Part shown: one piece after another, positions 42,464-51,707 of the stretch
How positions within the stretch are numbered: position 1 is the stretch's first letter
Layout: the number at the start of each line of letters is the position of its first letter
Origin: Myxococcales bacterium
Lineage (GTDB): Bacteria; Myxococcota_A; Polyangia; Palsa-1104; JAEUJZ01
Assembly: GCA_016794365.1 (NCBI GenBank)
Contig: JAEUKB010000098.1
Coordinates: 62,001-126,000 of the forward strand
Direction of reading: 5' to 3'
DNA length: 64,000 nucleotides
Position numbers and translations under genes: made by a program
The notes under the pieces: model-generated
Told to the model about the DNA's origin: nothing
What the model saw: only the letters and a program-made list of their open reading frames with translations
Database searches by the model: none

Positions 42464-44761
42464 TTAGCTGCGTAGCTTGATACTGACGGGAGAAAGTGGC
42501 TGGTTGTCTCGGCAGCGCTCATTGCCTTTGGTAAGCGTCGGGATGACTTGGTAGGTGCCTGCGCCGAGCCCGGTGCCGTCGTAGGGAATGAAGTCTGTGA
42601 CGATGCCGCTTCCGTCGCTCGGTTCGGTGACATACAAGACCAGCGGTTTTCCGTCGCGAGCCAGACGAACCTGCACACGCACACCTTGGGCGGGCTGACC
42701 CTGCAAGCTGATGCGATAACGGAATCGGTTGCCCTTCAGTCCACCGCTGATTTGGAAGTCTTCATCGACGGTGAGCATGCCATCAAACGGCGTTCGTCCG
42801 GCCACGCACTGACAGCTTCCCGTCGCAAGTCCCGTGCAGCTTCGGTTGCAAGAAGGCGTCCCGCCGAGCACACCGTCGTAGCCGAGATCATCACACGAGC
42901 TACCATCAGTGCTGTTGCCGTCGCAGATCTCGCTCTGTCGATCGCGAACCCCGTCGCCGCAGCGTCCACGCGGACTCGCTTGAGCCAGCGCCCTTGCCGC
43001 ATCGATCCGGCCCGAACCATAGAGGTCATCTCGTCCCGGCGCACCCAAGTCAATCGCACTTTCCGACAGAAGCTGCCGCAGCGAGACCTGATTGAGCGAC
43101 GGAAAAGCCGACCACAATAGCGCGGCCACCCCTGACACCACCGGGGTTGCCATGCTGGTTCCGTCGAGAACCGCATAATCACTCGGTGTCACTTGCGCCG
43201 ACAAAGACAGCTTGCCTTGGTTTGCATGCTCGACCAGCGCTTCTCCGTCGCCAGCTGCCAGCGACATGACCAGCACCGGATGTCCGCCTCCGAGTGAGAT
43301 GCTGTCGGCAATGGCACCAGCGGTCTGTGGATCCCCAAAGCGATGGTTGTACAGAACCACACCGACGGCACCGGCCTGTCTGGCACTGCGAATCTTGTCG
43401 TAAAATGAGATCGCTGTCTGTCCTGGCGCGCTCGGTCCCCGAGAGATCAGCGCAACTTTTCCGACGGGCTGACAGGCTTCGACCTCGCTGGGACTGCCAA
43501 ATCCACAGCTTGTCACCTGCGCCGACGACAGCGCCGTGCCAGAGCTTCCGCCGGGAATCACAGCATCCACGTTCAGTCGATTTCCGTCGCTGACAAACGA
43601 TTGGGTGACTTCTCTTTGTCCGCGACCAACAGGAACGGTGGAATAGATGCCAACCCCCGGAGCAACCACCGACACCGACGGACCCGTGCCTGAAAAATCA
43701 GCCAGCTCGTCGTTTCGATCAACTGCACCGACGGTAAATGACTCTGGATAGGCTCCCGGAAAGCTGAGCGCAGCGGTTCCGATGGCTCCGCGCGCAGCAT
43801 CTTCGGAATTTCCCGCCGCAGCGACGATCAAGACGCCGGACTGATACGCAGCTTGAATCGCGGTGCGCTCGGCTTCGCTGTCGCTGGAACCGCCCAGACT
43901 CATGTTGACTATGCGACAGCCATCTGCGACCGCAGCGTCGAGCGCAGCAATCACATCGGCATCACTTGCGACGGGATTTCCGTTTTTCAGACGAAACACT
44001 TGATAGACACGAATGCTGGCTTCGGGTGAAATGCCGACGCTGCCTCGTCCGTTGCGTGCAGCAGCGACGATCCCAGCGACGTGCGTTCCGTGTTCCCCGA
44101 TGTCGCGATAGTCGGGACTGCGCGCGACGAAGTTATAACCCGCAGCCAGCACCGACGGACGATCTGGATGCCGTGAGTCCGCGCCAGTGTCGAAGCCGGT
44201 GTCGATGACGCAGACCGAGATGTTTTGCCCGAGGCTCGTCGGCCAGACGCGATCGGCCCCAACGTGCGAAACCTGCCAGCTGTTCATCAGTTCGTCGCGC
44301 AGAGGCCGAATCGGAGACGTCCCACAGTCCAAGCTGCAAGTGCTGCCGCGCGCGCTCGTCACAGCTTCGTCGGGATCACAGCTGCCATTGCCACAGCTTG
44401 TCTCGACGGAGCTTCGCAGCACCGCTGGCGCCACATGAAGGCCTGGAAGCTCTGCGCGAAGGGCGTGCACCGACGCCAGCTCACCCGAAACCGTCACGCT
44501 ATGCGCCAGCCCAATGCGCTCGCTAAACTCGTAGTCAAGATGCAGTCCAAGCTGCTCCATCCGTCGTCGCAGCGACTCTCGCGGCATCACTTCGCTCGAG
44601 CGCGCGTCGTACGGCAGCGTCAGCACGAACTGATCCCCGAGTACCTGACGAACCGGCTGTGCGACGTGACGCGACGAAGGCTCTGCCGCACAGGCCCCCA
44701 AAAGACCGAGCAACAGCACCATCCGACGACGCAGCCGACTCGATCCTGTCTTTTGCACCAT
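42464..44761 (-). CDS. Subtilisin-family serine protease lipoprotein
   Basis: A 765-residue S8 peptidase with a signal peptide ending LLGAC (lipidated Cys24). A pro-region and Cys-rich insert (about 121-148, CGNGSCDPDE ... CSLDCG) precede the catalytic domain: Asp187 in VIDTGF, His227 in GEHGTHVAG, an oxyanion region AAAGNSEDAA and Ser536 in GTSMATPVV. A protease-associated-like insert (about 400-500, SAQVTSCGFGSPSEV, KVALISRGPS, GVVLYNHRF) lies inside. After the catalytic domain comes a myxobacterial-type Cys-rich repeat (RCGDGVRDRQSEICDG, SCDDLGYDG, SCNRSCTG) and a beta-sandwich domain. It acts on the outer face of the cell or in the periplasm. Confidence 0.92.
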   Translation of the reverse strand: MVQKTGSSRLRRRMVLLLGLLGACAAEPSSRHVAQPVRQVLGDQFVLTLPYDARSSEVMPRESLRRRMEQLGLHLDYEFSERIGLAHSVTVSGELASVHALRAELPGLHVAPAVLRSSVETSCGNGSCDPDEAVTSARGSTCSLDCGTSPIRPLRDELMNSWQVSHVGADRVWPTSLGQNISVCVIDTGFDTGADSRHPDRPSVLAAGYNFVARSPDYRDIGEHGTHVAGIVAAARNGRGSVGISPEASIRVYQVFRLKNGNPVASDADVIAALDAAVADGCRIVNMSLGGSSDSEAERTAIQAAYQSGVLIVAAAGNSEDAARGAIGTAALSFPGAYPESFTVGAVDRNDELADFSGTGPSVSVVAPGVGIYSTVPVGRGQREVTQSFVSDGNRLNVDAVIPGGSSGTALSSAQVTSCGFGSPSEVEACQPVGKVALISRGPSAPGQTAISFYDKIRSARQAGAVGVVLYNHRFGDPQTAGAIADSISLGGGHPVLVMSLAAGDGEALVEHANQGKLSLSAQVTPSDYAVLDGTSMATPVVSGVAALLWSAFPSLNQVSLRQLLSESAIDLGAPGRDDLYGSGRIDAARALAQASPRGRCGDGVRDRQSEICDGNSTDGSSCDDLGYDGVLGGTPSCNRSCTGLATGSCQCVAGRTPFDGMLTVDEDFQISGGLKGNRFRYRISLQGQPAQGVRVQVRLARDGKPLVLYVTEPSDGSGIVTDFIPYDGTGLGAGTYQVIPTLTKGNERCRDNQPLSPVSIKLRS

Positions 44762-44804
44762 AGGTCGGTTTTACCATGGGTGTTATGATTCTCGCTCTGT
44801 ACCG

Positions 44805-46397
44805 ATGCTGGAGCCCGTCGCACGCAACAAGCTAAGCTTCCGCGTCCTCGGCCTGTTTCAGGATGGCCGAGGCGTGGTCGTCGGTCAGGCTGCGGCGATC
44901 TTGCTACTCAGCGTCGAGCGCGTTGTGTCCATGCTGCGGCTGCTGAGTGAAGAGCTCTCGCTGGATGACTTGCTGCCGACGCTGCGGATCAATGTCGTCG
45001 AAAACACGCTGCGTGCCAGCTCGTATCTGCTCAGCGTTCAGACGAGTGACTCGCTGCTCCTCGATCGGGTGGCGCGACTGACACGGCTCGTCGGAGCCCC
45101 GCTGTGTGTGGGAAGCAGCCCGCACTTTGTGGCCTATCGAGACGAGCGCGCGCCACTTGGCTACGACGCACAGCCGCTGTCCGAGCCCGGCGATCTGACA
45201 CTGTACACTCCCTCGTTTGTGCAGTCGTACCGTCGGGTACGCGAGCTTCGACTGACGCAGCTGATCGCGCAGCTTCAGCTCTTGCCGCTTCCGGGCGGAC
45301 TTCGCGCCGCACTTTCGCAGCCAGATCTCGACGGGATTGGACAAAAAACAGCGTCTCCGAGCGAGCTGTATCTGACCTGTGGACGCGGGCTGTCCGAGCC
45401 GATCTTGCGCGCGTTGTGGCAGCACGGCACCGACGCAGAATTGCTTGTACCCGACAGCCTACCGCGTCCCGATGTGCTGGAAGGAGAGCAGCGCTCGCAC
45501 GATCCATTGATTCGGATGTCGTCGCCGTCCGTCGAGCTGTTACTTCGACTGTCAAGCTTACCGACGGTGCGACTCTTGCGTCCCGAAGGTGTGGGCATCT
45601 TGATCGAGCTGGGATTTGCGCATCCGCTGCGTCTGTCGTCGCTCCAGAGCCTGTTTCCAAGCGGTGATCTGCTGCTTTTTTACGGCGGAGCGCGTGGCTT
45701 TGTGCGCGCCAAGACGCCCAGTCGGATTCCGCTGGTACGACTGATTTCTCCGACGCTGACGATCGATAAACAGGCTGACGGCTCTGCGACGGAAAGACCC
45801 GTGCCGCTTCATCCGTTTTTGCTGACGACTGCGACGACCAAGCCGCTTCCGATTGCGATCTCGCTGCGACTTGGCCAGCGGCCTGGCGGATCGACTTCGC
45901 GTCCACCGACGGCAACGCTGATTCCTTGGCATCGACTTGCGACGCTGCTGCGCCTTTTCGGTCTTCTGTCAGGAGACGCGCTGTGGTCGCTTCGCGCCGT
46001 CGGTCTTCCGTCAGGACTCTTCGTCTTTGGCAATGACAGCGTGCAGCACCTTGTCTCGGGACAGCTTCTCGACGAGCCTGCACCGCTTCTGTTCGTGCCG
46101 CGCAGCCATCAACTCTTGCCCGAGCTTCCTCCCGAGCAGCTTCGCAGCCTGCTCTCGCAAGGCGAAGATCAGCTGATCGTGTTTTTGCCGGGGGACGCGC
46201 AGCCGCTGTCGGTGTCGCGCTCGCACAGTCAGCCGCTGTCGCTCAAGCTGCTGTCGGGGCTGGCGTCCAAACAGGGTGTCGCGCTGATGCCCGGATCGAT
46301 GCAGCCCGTCGAAGCCACGCAGCTTGACTACGAGCCACTGTCGTTCTTTTCGACGATGCCCCTGTGGGGACTTTCGCGCAGCAAGGAGGACGAGTGA
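44805..46397 (+). CDS. Unrecognised protein, first gene of the MoxR three-gene locus
   Basis: A 530-residue soluble protein with no signal peptide or membrane segment that I do not recognise. It is unusually rich in Leu, Arg and Pro, with many short strand-like segments (LSFRVLGLFQDGRGVVVGQA, DLTLYTPSFVQSYRRV, GVGILIELGFAHPL, GDLLLFYGGARGF), suggesting a multi-domain beta-rich protein. It has no NTPase, vWA or nuclease motif visible. A TATGAT box at 44784 places a nearly leaderless start. Its stop overlaps the next gene by 4 bp, and the MoxR ATPase follows that, so the three are an operon. In the MoxR-centred systems described in the literature, similar unknown proteins accompany the ATPase; identity with one of those families could not be established here. 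Confidence 0.75.
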   Translation: MLEPVARNKLSFRVLGLFQDGRGVVVGQAAAILLLSVERVVSMLRLLSEELSLDDLLPTLRINVVENTLRASSYLLSVQTSDSLLLDRVARLTRLVGAPLCVGSSPHFVAYRDERAPLGYDAQPLSEPGDLTLYTPSFVQSYRRVRELRLTQLIAQLQLLPLPGGLRAALSQPDLDGIGQKTASPSELYLTCGRGLSEPILRALWQHGTDAELLVPDSLPRPDVLEGEQRSHDPLIRMSSPSVELLLRLSSLPTVRLLRPEGVGILIELGFAHPLRLSSLQSLFPSGDLLLFYGGARGFVRAKTPSRIPLVRLISPTLTIDKQADGSATERPVPLHPFLLTTATTKPLPIAISLRLGQRPGGSTSRPPTATLIPWHRLATLLRLFGLLSGDALWSLRAVGLPSGLFVFGNDSVQHLVSGQLLDEPAPLLFVPRSHQLLPELPPEQLRSLLSQGEDQLIVFLPGDAQPLSVSRSHSQPLSLKLLSGLASKQGVALMPGSMQPVEATQLDYEPLSFFSTMPLWGLSRSKEDE

Positions 46398-47449
46398 AAG
46401 ATCTCGACTGGGCGACGACGCTGCTTGTGCGCTTTGTGCTGCCGCTGCTGACCGGTGGACAAGCGATCGTCTCTGTGCCACTCCTCGGCAAAGGGATCGA
46501 TCGGCTGCTGCGAGCGATCGACGCGGGACTTGACCACAGCACGCAAGGGCAACGGCTCTCGGAAGCGCGACGACAAGTGCTGGCTGCGCTGGGCATTCTG
46601 ACAAACAGCGTCGAGCTTGCGTCCGATCCCGACGGACTACGCATTGTGGCGACGCTGCATGACACGCTGTTTCTTCAGCATCCGTACGGCAAGACGCTCT
46701 CGGCATCGCGACGCGCTGGACTGATTCAGCACATCCGTCGCCAGCTCGTCATCGCGAGTGAGTCGCTGCCCGAGCCAAGTCCCGAGACAGCCCGCGACGG
46801 AGCCATCTATCAAAAGCTCCTGCTTCGCTACAGCCTGTGTGCCGGACTGTGGAACGCCAAGCCAAAGCTCGGCTCGTCGGGATCGCTCGAAGCAGATGTC
46901 CTGCCGCTGGTGCTGGATGCCGACGACAAGCCGCTTGCGCGCTATCTGGCGCACTGCTGTCCGTTGCTGCTGCTTTTGCGTCCACCGCCGGGCTTGCCGC
47001 TGCTCATCGAGCTGATTCCGTGGCTCCAGCTTCCCCAGGTGACGCGCCTGTTTGTCAGCACGCAGCTTCGACACGGAGTGACGCAGGCGCTCAGTCGAAT
47101 CGGCTCGTCGCTGCTACTCATCGCGCAGCAGCTTGCGGAACATCCCGACGCGCTCTCGACGAACGAGCGCAAGACGCTGTGGACGGTGCTCAGCCTGTTT
47201 CACCTGCGTGCGGCGCTGATGGACCCACAGCCCACGACGCCGCCCGACGAGTCGCTTCGCAATGCACTGGCGCTCTATGCGCTCATCGCGCGGACGGTGC
47301 CTGCGCTGGCGCTTCCCGCCGATGTAGGTCACGATCAGCGGCTCAGCAGCCGTGTGCTGCACTATCAGCAAGCCTGTAGCGAGCGCGCCGGGATGAACCG
47401 ACTGAGCCAGATGCGAGAGCGCTGTGCGCCGCTTCTACAAGGTCTTTGA
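46394..47449 (+). CDS. Unrecognised helical protein, second gene of the MoxR locus
   Basis: A 351-residue protein. The GTG at 46394 is preferred over an in-frame GTG at 46364 because AAGGAGG lies 5 bp upstream and it overlaps the preceding stop (GTGA). It is almost entirely helical and Leu-rich (TTLLVRFVLPLLTGGQAIVS, RQVLAALGILTNSVEL, HCCPLLLLLRPPPGLPLLI, RKTLWTVLSLFHLRAALMD). A hydrophobic stretch at about 13-35 could be membrane associated but is not a clear signal peptide. No recognisable domain or active-site motif. It lies between the unknown 530-residue gene and the MoxR gene, so it probably works with the ATPase; its role is unknown. Confidence 0.75.
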   Translation: MKDLDWATTLLVRFVLPLLTGGQAIVSVPLLGKGIDRLLRAIDAGLDHSTQGQRLSEARRQVLAALGILTNSVELASDPDGLRIVATLHDTLFLQHPYGKTLSASRRAGLIQHIRRQLVIASESLPEPSPETARDGAIYQKLLLRYSLCAGLWNAKPKLGSSGSLEADVLPLVLDADDKPLARYLAHCCPLLLLLRPPPGLPLLIELIPWLQLPQVTRLFVSTQLRHGVTQALSRIGSSLLLIAQQLAEHPDALSTNERKTLWTVLSLFHLRAALMDPQPTTPPDESLRNALALYALIARTVPALALPADVGHDQRLSSRVLHYQQACSERAGMNRLSQMRERCAPLLQGL

Positions 47450-47476
47450 TCTAAGTTTCCGACGAAGTGAGTCGCG

Positions 47477-48658
47477 ATGAATACGACTGAATCCAACATC
47501 CAACGGCTGCCGCTGCTCCTGCAAGAGCTGGGACGACGACTGGGCCGCGAGTTTCTGGCCAAAGACGAGATCATTCGGCTGCTGCTGCTCTCGGTGATTG
47601 CGGGTGAGCACATGCTGATCGTCGGTCCGCCGGGAACCGCCAAGAGCGCGCTGGTGCGGTCTTTGGCCCACAAGCTCGACGCGCACTACTTCGAGTATCT
47701 GCTGACGCGCTTTTCAGAGCCGAACGAGCTGCTCGGTCCCGTCGATATTCAGGCGTTTCGCGAAGGAAGCTTCCGTCGTCGCACCGAACAGATGCTGCCC
47801 GAAGCCGAGATCGCGTTTCTCGACGAGATCTTCAAAGCCAGCTCAGCGATCTTGAACAGCTTGCTCGGGCTGCTCAATGAACGGGTGGTGCGGATTGGTG
47901 CCGAGCGCGTCGAGGTTCCGCTGCTTGCGCTGTTTGCCGCCAGCAACGAAGTTCCGTCTGATGACAGCTTGGCTGCGCTGCTCGATCGCTTCCTGTTGCG
48001 GGTTCGCTCGCACAACCTGGAAGGCTTTCACTTTCAGCAGCTTGTCCGCTTTGGGCTCGAGCAGGAAAAAAAGCTCCTCGGAGTGTCCCCATCGGGTACA
48101 GCATCCCCAGCGCTGCTGTCCGCGCGCGAGATCCTGCTGCTTCGTCGCGAGCTGGCCAATCGGCTGTCTTTTTCCGACGAGTTTCTGACGGAATACAAGA
48201 CCCTGATCGCGCAGATTCGCAGCGAGGGCATCTTCGTGTCGGATCGACGGCTCATCAAGCTGCTGAAGCTGTGTGCGGCATCGGCGCTGCTCGACGGAAG
48301 AAGCCAAGCCGATCCCAGCGATCTGTTTGTACTCAAGCACACCTGGAACACCGTCGAACAAGCCGACATCTTGGCAGGCATCGTCGATCCAGTGCTGCGA
48401 AGGCATCGTCACAGTCAAAACCGCAGCGACGCGACGAGCAGCCAGAGCCTTGCGGCCATGCAAAGTGAGCTGCAAGCCCTGCGAATCAGCCTTCAGCGCG
48501 CCGGAGAGCTATCCGACGTACAGCTATTTGCCAAGCTGCGCACGCTCGGCGAGCTACGTGCCGCACTACAAAATCACGGCAGCGACGAAAGCCAGCGCGC
48601 TGTCAGCGACATTGACGCGCTCCTCGACAGCGTGGTCCACAGCGCACCGATTGGATAA
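47477..48658 (+). CDS. MoxR/RavA-type AAA+ ATPase
   Basis: A 393-residue MoxR-family ATPase. Walker A is GPPGTAKS at 50-57, Walker B is IAFLDEIF with Asp116 and Glu117, the sensor-1 region is LFAASNEVP, and the arginine-finger region ALLDRFLLRVR is present. The MoxR hallmark helix insert (EPNELLGPVDIQAF) is clear. MoxR ATPases act as chaperones that activate or assemble partner complexes, usually with a vWA-domain protein. RavA carries a C-terminal LARA extension that is not obvious here; the C-terminal 100 residues are helical. It is the third gene of the operon, 27 bp after the previous one; no vWA gene follows. Confidence 0.9.
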   Translation: MNTTESNIQRLPLLLQELGRRLGREFLAKDEIIRLLLLSVIAGEHMLIVGPPGTAKSALVRSLAHKLDAHYFEYLLTRFSEPNELLGPVDIQAFREGSFRRRTEQMLPEAEIAFLDEIFKASSAILNSLLGLLNERVVRIGAERVEVPLLALFAASNEVPSDDSLAALLDRFLLRVRSHNLEGFHFQQLVRFGLEQEKKLLGVSPSGTASPALLSAREILLLRRELANRLSFSDEFLTEYKTLIAQIRSEGIFVSDRRLIKLLKLCAASALLDGRSQADPSDLFVLKHTWNTVEQADILAGIVDPVLRRHRHSQNRSDATSSQSLAAMQSELQALRISLQRAGELSDVQLFAKLRTLGELRAALQNHGSDESQRAVSDIDALLDSVVHSAPIG

Positions 48659-48670
48659 GGAACCGCCACC

Positions 48671-50839
48671 ATGCCCAGCACGCACCATACGACCTGCAAC
48701 CTGTGTGAAGCCATGTGCGGCTTGTCCGTCACCGTCGAAGACAACAAAGTCACCAGCCTGCGTGGCGACAGCGAAGATGCGTTTTCCGCCGGACACATCT
48801 GTCCCAAAGCCTTCGCACTGCGCGAGACCTTCGACGATCCCGATCGCCTGCGTCAGCCGATGCGTCGCACCACCAGCGGCTTCGTCGCCATCAGCTGGGA
48901 AGAAGCCTTCGACGAGGTCGCGCGCAACCTGCTCCACATCCGTCGTCGCGATGGCAAGCACGCGATCGGGCTCTACGCGGGAAATCCGATGGTTCACAAC
49001 CTGCACGCGCTGCTTGGCTATGCCGGGTTCACGCGCGCACTCGGAACCCGCAATCGCTTCGACGCCAACTCGCAAGATGCCAACCCACGGCTGCTCACCA
49101 GCCTGCTGCTGTACGGCGAAAACACCACGATTCCCGTCCCTGATGTCGATCGCACAAGCTATCTGCTGATGCTCGGAGCCAACCCAGCCGCGTCGGGCGG
49201 AAGCCTGATGACGATGGGCGATGTCAAACACCGACTGCGCGGCATCACCGAGCGCGGCGGCAAGCTGGTGCTTATCGATCCACGTCGCAGCGAAACCAGC
49301 GAATACGCCAGCGAACATCACTTCATCCGTCCCGGTGGCGACGCAGCGCTGCTTTTGGCGATCCTGCATGTGCTGTGTCAGGAACAGAAGGTGCGCTGGG
49401 CGAACGTGCGTGAAGTGGCCATCGGAGCCGAGCGCATCGAGTCCCTGGTCAAAGACTTTCCGCCCGCTGCGGTGGCCGACGCGACTGGCATTCCGGCAGA
49501 GACGATCGTGCGCATTGCCCGGGAGTTTGCGGCGGCACCACGCGCGGTGGCATACGGACGCATCGGAACCTGCCAGCAAGAGTTTGGCACCGTTGCCAAC
49601 TGGCTGATCGATGTGCTCAACCTGTTTACCGGAAACCTCGATCGCGAAGGCGGTTCGATGTTCCCAAGCCCGGCGTTTGACCTGGGCAGCGTCGGTCGCA
49701 AGGTCGCTGGCACAAGCTATGCGCGCTGGCGCTCGCGAGTTCGCAGCCTTCCCGAGGTCGCAGGCAACTTGCCAGCCTCGGCACTCGCCGAAGAGATCGA
49801 CACCGCTGGACCCGGACAGATTCGCGCGCTCGTCTGCCTGCTGGGCAACCCGGTGATGTCGGTTCCGAACAGTGCCCGGCTCGATCGCGCGCTGAGCAGC
49901 CTCGAGTTCATGGTGTCGCTCGACTACTACATCAACGAAACGTCGCGTCACGCGCACATCATCTTGCCGGGCCGACACGCGCTCGAGCGCTCGCACTACG
50001 ATCTGGTGTTTCACTCGCTTCAGGTGCGCAACACCGCGAAGTATTCGCTGCCCGTCATCCAGCCGCATCCCGACTCGCGCACGGACTTTGACATCCTGTA
50101 CGAGCTGTCGATGCGGCTCGGCGGACTACGGACCGGATTTCCTGTGGTGGATCGCGCGCTTGCGCTTGGACATCGCATCGGGCTGCGCATCACGCCGGAA
50201 CACATCTTGGATCTGATGCTGCGCACAGGTCGCTACGGAGACCGCTTCCTTCCCGGTCGTCACGGACTGAGCCTTCGGAAGCTCAAAGAAGCGCCGCACG
50301 GAATCGATCTAGGACCGCTGCGTCCGTGTCTGTCTGAACGGATTCAAACCAAAGATCGCAAGATCCAGCTTGCGCCGCAGCTTCTGATCGATGATGTCGC
50401 GCGCGTCAAGACGTGGCTACAGCAGAACAGCAGAGCCAGCGATCGCGGACTGCTCCTGATTGGACGAAGGCAGCTACGCACCAACAACTCGTGGATGCAC
50501 AACTGTCCGTCGCTTATCAAAGGTCCAGATCGATCGGCGCTGATCATGCATTCCCAAGATGCGAGCGCGCTCAACTTGCAGGCCGGACAGACCGTTCAAG
50601 TCGATAGTCGCGTCGGATCAATCACGGTCACACTCGCAGTCAGTGATGAGGTGATGCCGGGTGTGGTGTCTTTGCCTCATGGCTTTGGACATCAGCACGT
50701 CAAGGACACGCTGCGTGTAGCCGGATCCCTGCAAGGAGCCAACGTAAACCTTATCACCGACGATCATTTCTTGGATCCACTGTCAGGAACCGCCAGCCTA
50801 AACGGCGTTCCTGTGCGAGTCCGTAGCGCTGCTTCATAG
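48671..50839 (+). CDS. Molybdopterin-dependent oxidoreductase (formate dehydrogenase-like)
   Basis: A 722-residue DMSO-reductase superfamily enzyme. The N-terminal 4Fe-4S ligands are Cys9, Cys12, Cys16 and Cys44 (TCNLCEAMCG and HICPK). The molybdopterin domains follow: ISWEEAFDEVARNLL, GLYAGNPMVHNLHALL, LLMLGANPAASGG, GKLVLIDPRRSE, FTGNLDREGG and a C-terminal GIDLGPLRPC ... LPHGFGH region typical of the dinucleotide-binding domain. No Sec or Cys is obvious at the usual metal-ligand position (the segment reads NRFDANSQDANPR), so the Mo ligand is unclear. No signal peptide, so cytoplasmic. The substrate cannot be named. No Mo-cofactor genes are in the window. It follows moxR by 12 bp, possibly by read-through only. 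Confidence 0.85.
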   Translation: MPSTHHTTCNLCEAMCGLSVTVEDNKVTSLRGDSEDAFSAGHICPKAFALRETFDDPDRLRQPMRRTTSGFVAISWEEAFDEVARNLLHIRRRDGKHAIGLYAGNPMVHNLHALLGYAGFTRALGTRNRFDANSQDANPRLLTSLLLYGENTTIPVPDVDRTSYLLMLGANPAASGGSLMTMGDVKHRLRGITERGGKLVLIDPRRSETSEYASEHHFIRPGGDAALLLAILHVLCQEQKVRWANVREVAIGAERIESLVKDFPPAAVADATGIPAETIVRIAREFAAAPRAVAYGRIGTCQQEFGTVANWLIDVLNLFTGNLDREGGSMFPSPAFDLGSVGRKVAGTSYARWRSRVRSLPEVAGNLPASALAEEIDTAGPGQIRALVCLLGNPVMSVPNSARLDRALSSLEFMVSLDYYINETSRHAHIILPGRHALERSHYDLVFHSLQVRNTAKYSLPVIQPHPDSRTDFDILYELSMRLGGLRTGFPVVDRALALGHRIGLRITPEHILDLMLRTGRYGDRFLPGRHGLSLRKLKEAPHGIDLGPLRPCLSERIQTKDRKIQLAPQLLIDDVARVKTWLQQNSRASDRGLLLIGRRQLRTNNSWMHNCPSLIKGPDRSALIMHSQDASALNLQAGQTVQVDSRVGSITVTLAVSDEVMPGVVSLPHGFGHQHVKDTLRVAGSLQGANVNLITDDHFLDPLSGTASLNGVPVRVRSAAS

Positions 50840-50843
50840 CCAG

Positions 50844-50870
50844 TCCGAACGACGTAGGAGTCTGTTCGGA
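50844..50870 (+). terminator. Weak hairpin after the molybdopterin oxidoreductase
   Basis: TCCGAAC (50844-50850) and GTTCGGA (50864-50870) form a perfect 7 bp stem with a 13-base loop. The downstream GTCTCTCT is only weakly T-rich, so termination is tentative. Confidence 0.4.
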
Positions 50871-50907
50871 GTCTCTCTACACACGTTGGGAGCGAAAAGG
50901 AATCGCC

Positions 50908-51657
50908 ATGACTCATCCGGTTCGCATCATCGGTAGCTATCTGTCTCCCTTTGTTCGCAAAGTCCTGGTGTTTCTGGATCTGAAAGGAATTCCGTATCAG
51001 ATCGATCCGATCATTCCGTTTTTCGGAGATGATCGCTTTTCGCAAGTCAGTCCGCTGCGGCGTGTTCCTGTGCTGATCGATGACAAGGTAACGCTGAGCG
51101 ATTCCTCTGTGATCTGTCAGTACCTAGAAGATCGTCATCCGACGCCAGCGCTGTATCCGCAAGACATCGTGAAGCGAGCCGAAGCGCGCTGGTTGGAAGA
51201 GTATTCCGATACGCGCATGGCAGAAGTCTTCATCTGGCGCATCTTCAACCAAGTGGCGATTGGTCCAGCGGTTTGGGAAGAGCCCGCCAATTCCGATGTC
51301 GTCGAGCGTGCGCGCGAACAAGAGCTGCCGAGCATCATGGACTACTTGGAACAAAAGATGCCTTCTTCAGGCTTCATATTCGGCACTGTCTCGATCGCCG
51401 ATGTGTCCTTGGGTGCGATGTTTCGCAACGTCATGCTCTCGCGGATTACCTTGGATGCAACGCGCTGGCCCAAGACCGTGTACTACCTAGAGCGCGTGCA
51501 TTCCCTGGATTCGTTTGCCAAGCTGTTTCCCATCGAGCATCGCTTGATTCGGACGCCTCCGCGTCAGCATCGGGCGGTCCTGGCAGAGCTTCAGGTGCCG
51601 CTCACCAAAGACAGCTATGCCGCAGAGTCTCCGCGACGAGGACTGATGCGTACGTAG
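50908..51657 (+). CDS. Glutathione S-transferase family protein
   Basis: A 249-residue GST. The N-terminal thioredoxin fold reads RIIGSYLSPFVRKVLVFLDL, with a cis-Pro motif RRVPVLIDD and the glutathione-binding DSSVICQYLED. The C-terminal helical domain starts at about 90. The Ser in the first motif (SYLSPFVRK) is the plausible catalytic residue. The family conjugates glutathione to electrophiles or serves as a thiol-dependent isomerase. It is preceded by AAAGGAA and not clearly linked to its neighbours. Confidence 0.9.
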   Translation: MTHPVRIIGSYLSPFVRKVLVFLDLKGIPYQIDPIIPFFGDDRFSQVSPLRRVPVLIDDKVTLSDSSVICQYLEDRHPTPALYPQDIVKRAEARWLEEYSDTRMAEVFIWRIFNQVAIGPAVWEEPANSDVVERAREQELPSIMDYLEQKMPSSGFIFGTVSIADVSLGAMFRNVMLSRITLDATRWPKTVYYLERVHSLDSFAKLFPIEHRLIRTPPRQHRAVLAELQVPLTKDSYAAESPRRGLMRT

Positions 51658-51707
51658 TATTGACCGCGCTCGCACTTTGATGAAACGATACGAGACGGAC
51701 ATTCGCT

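Noticed and set aside
48671..50839. Selenocysteine formate dehydrogenase
   Set aside because: No in-frame TGA or Sec-like context was seen at the expected metal-ligand position, so a Sec enzyme is not supported.
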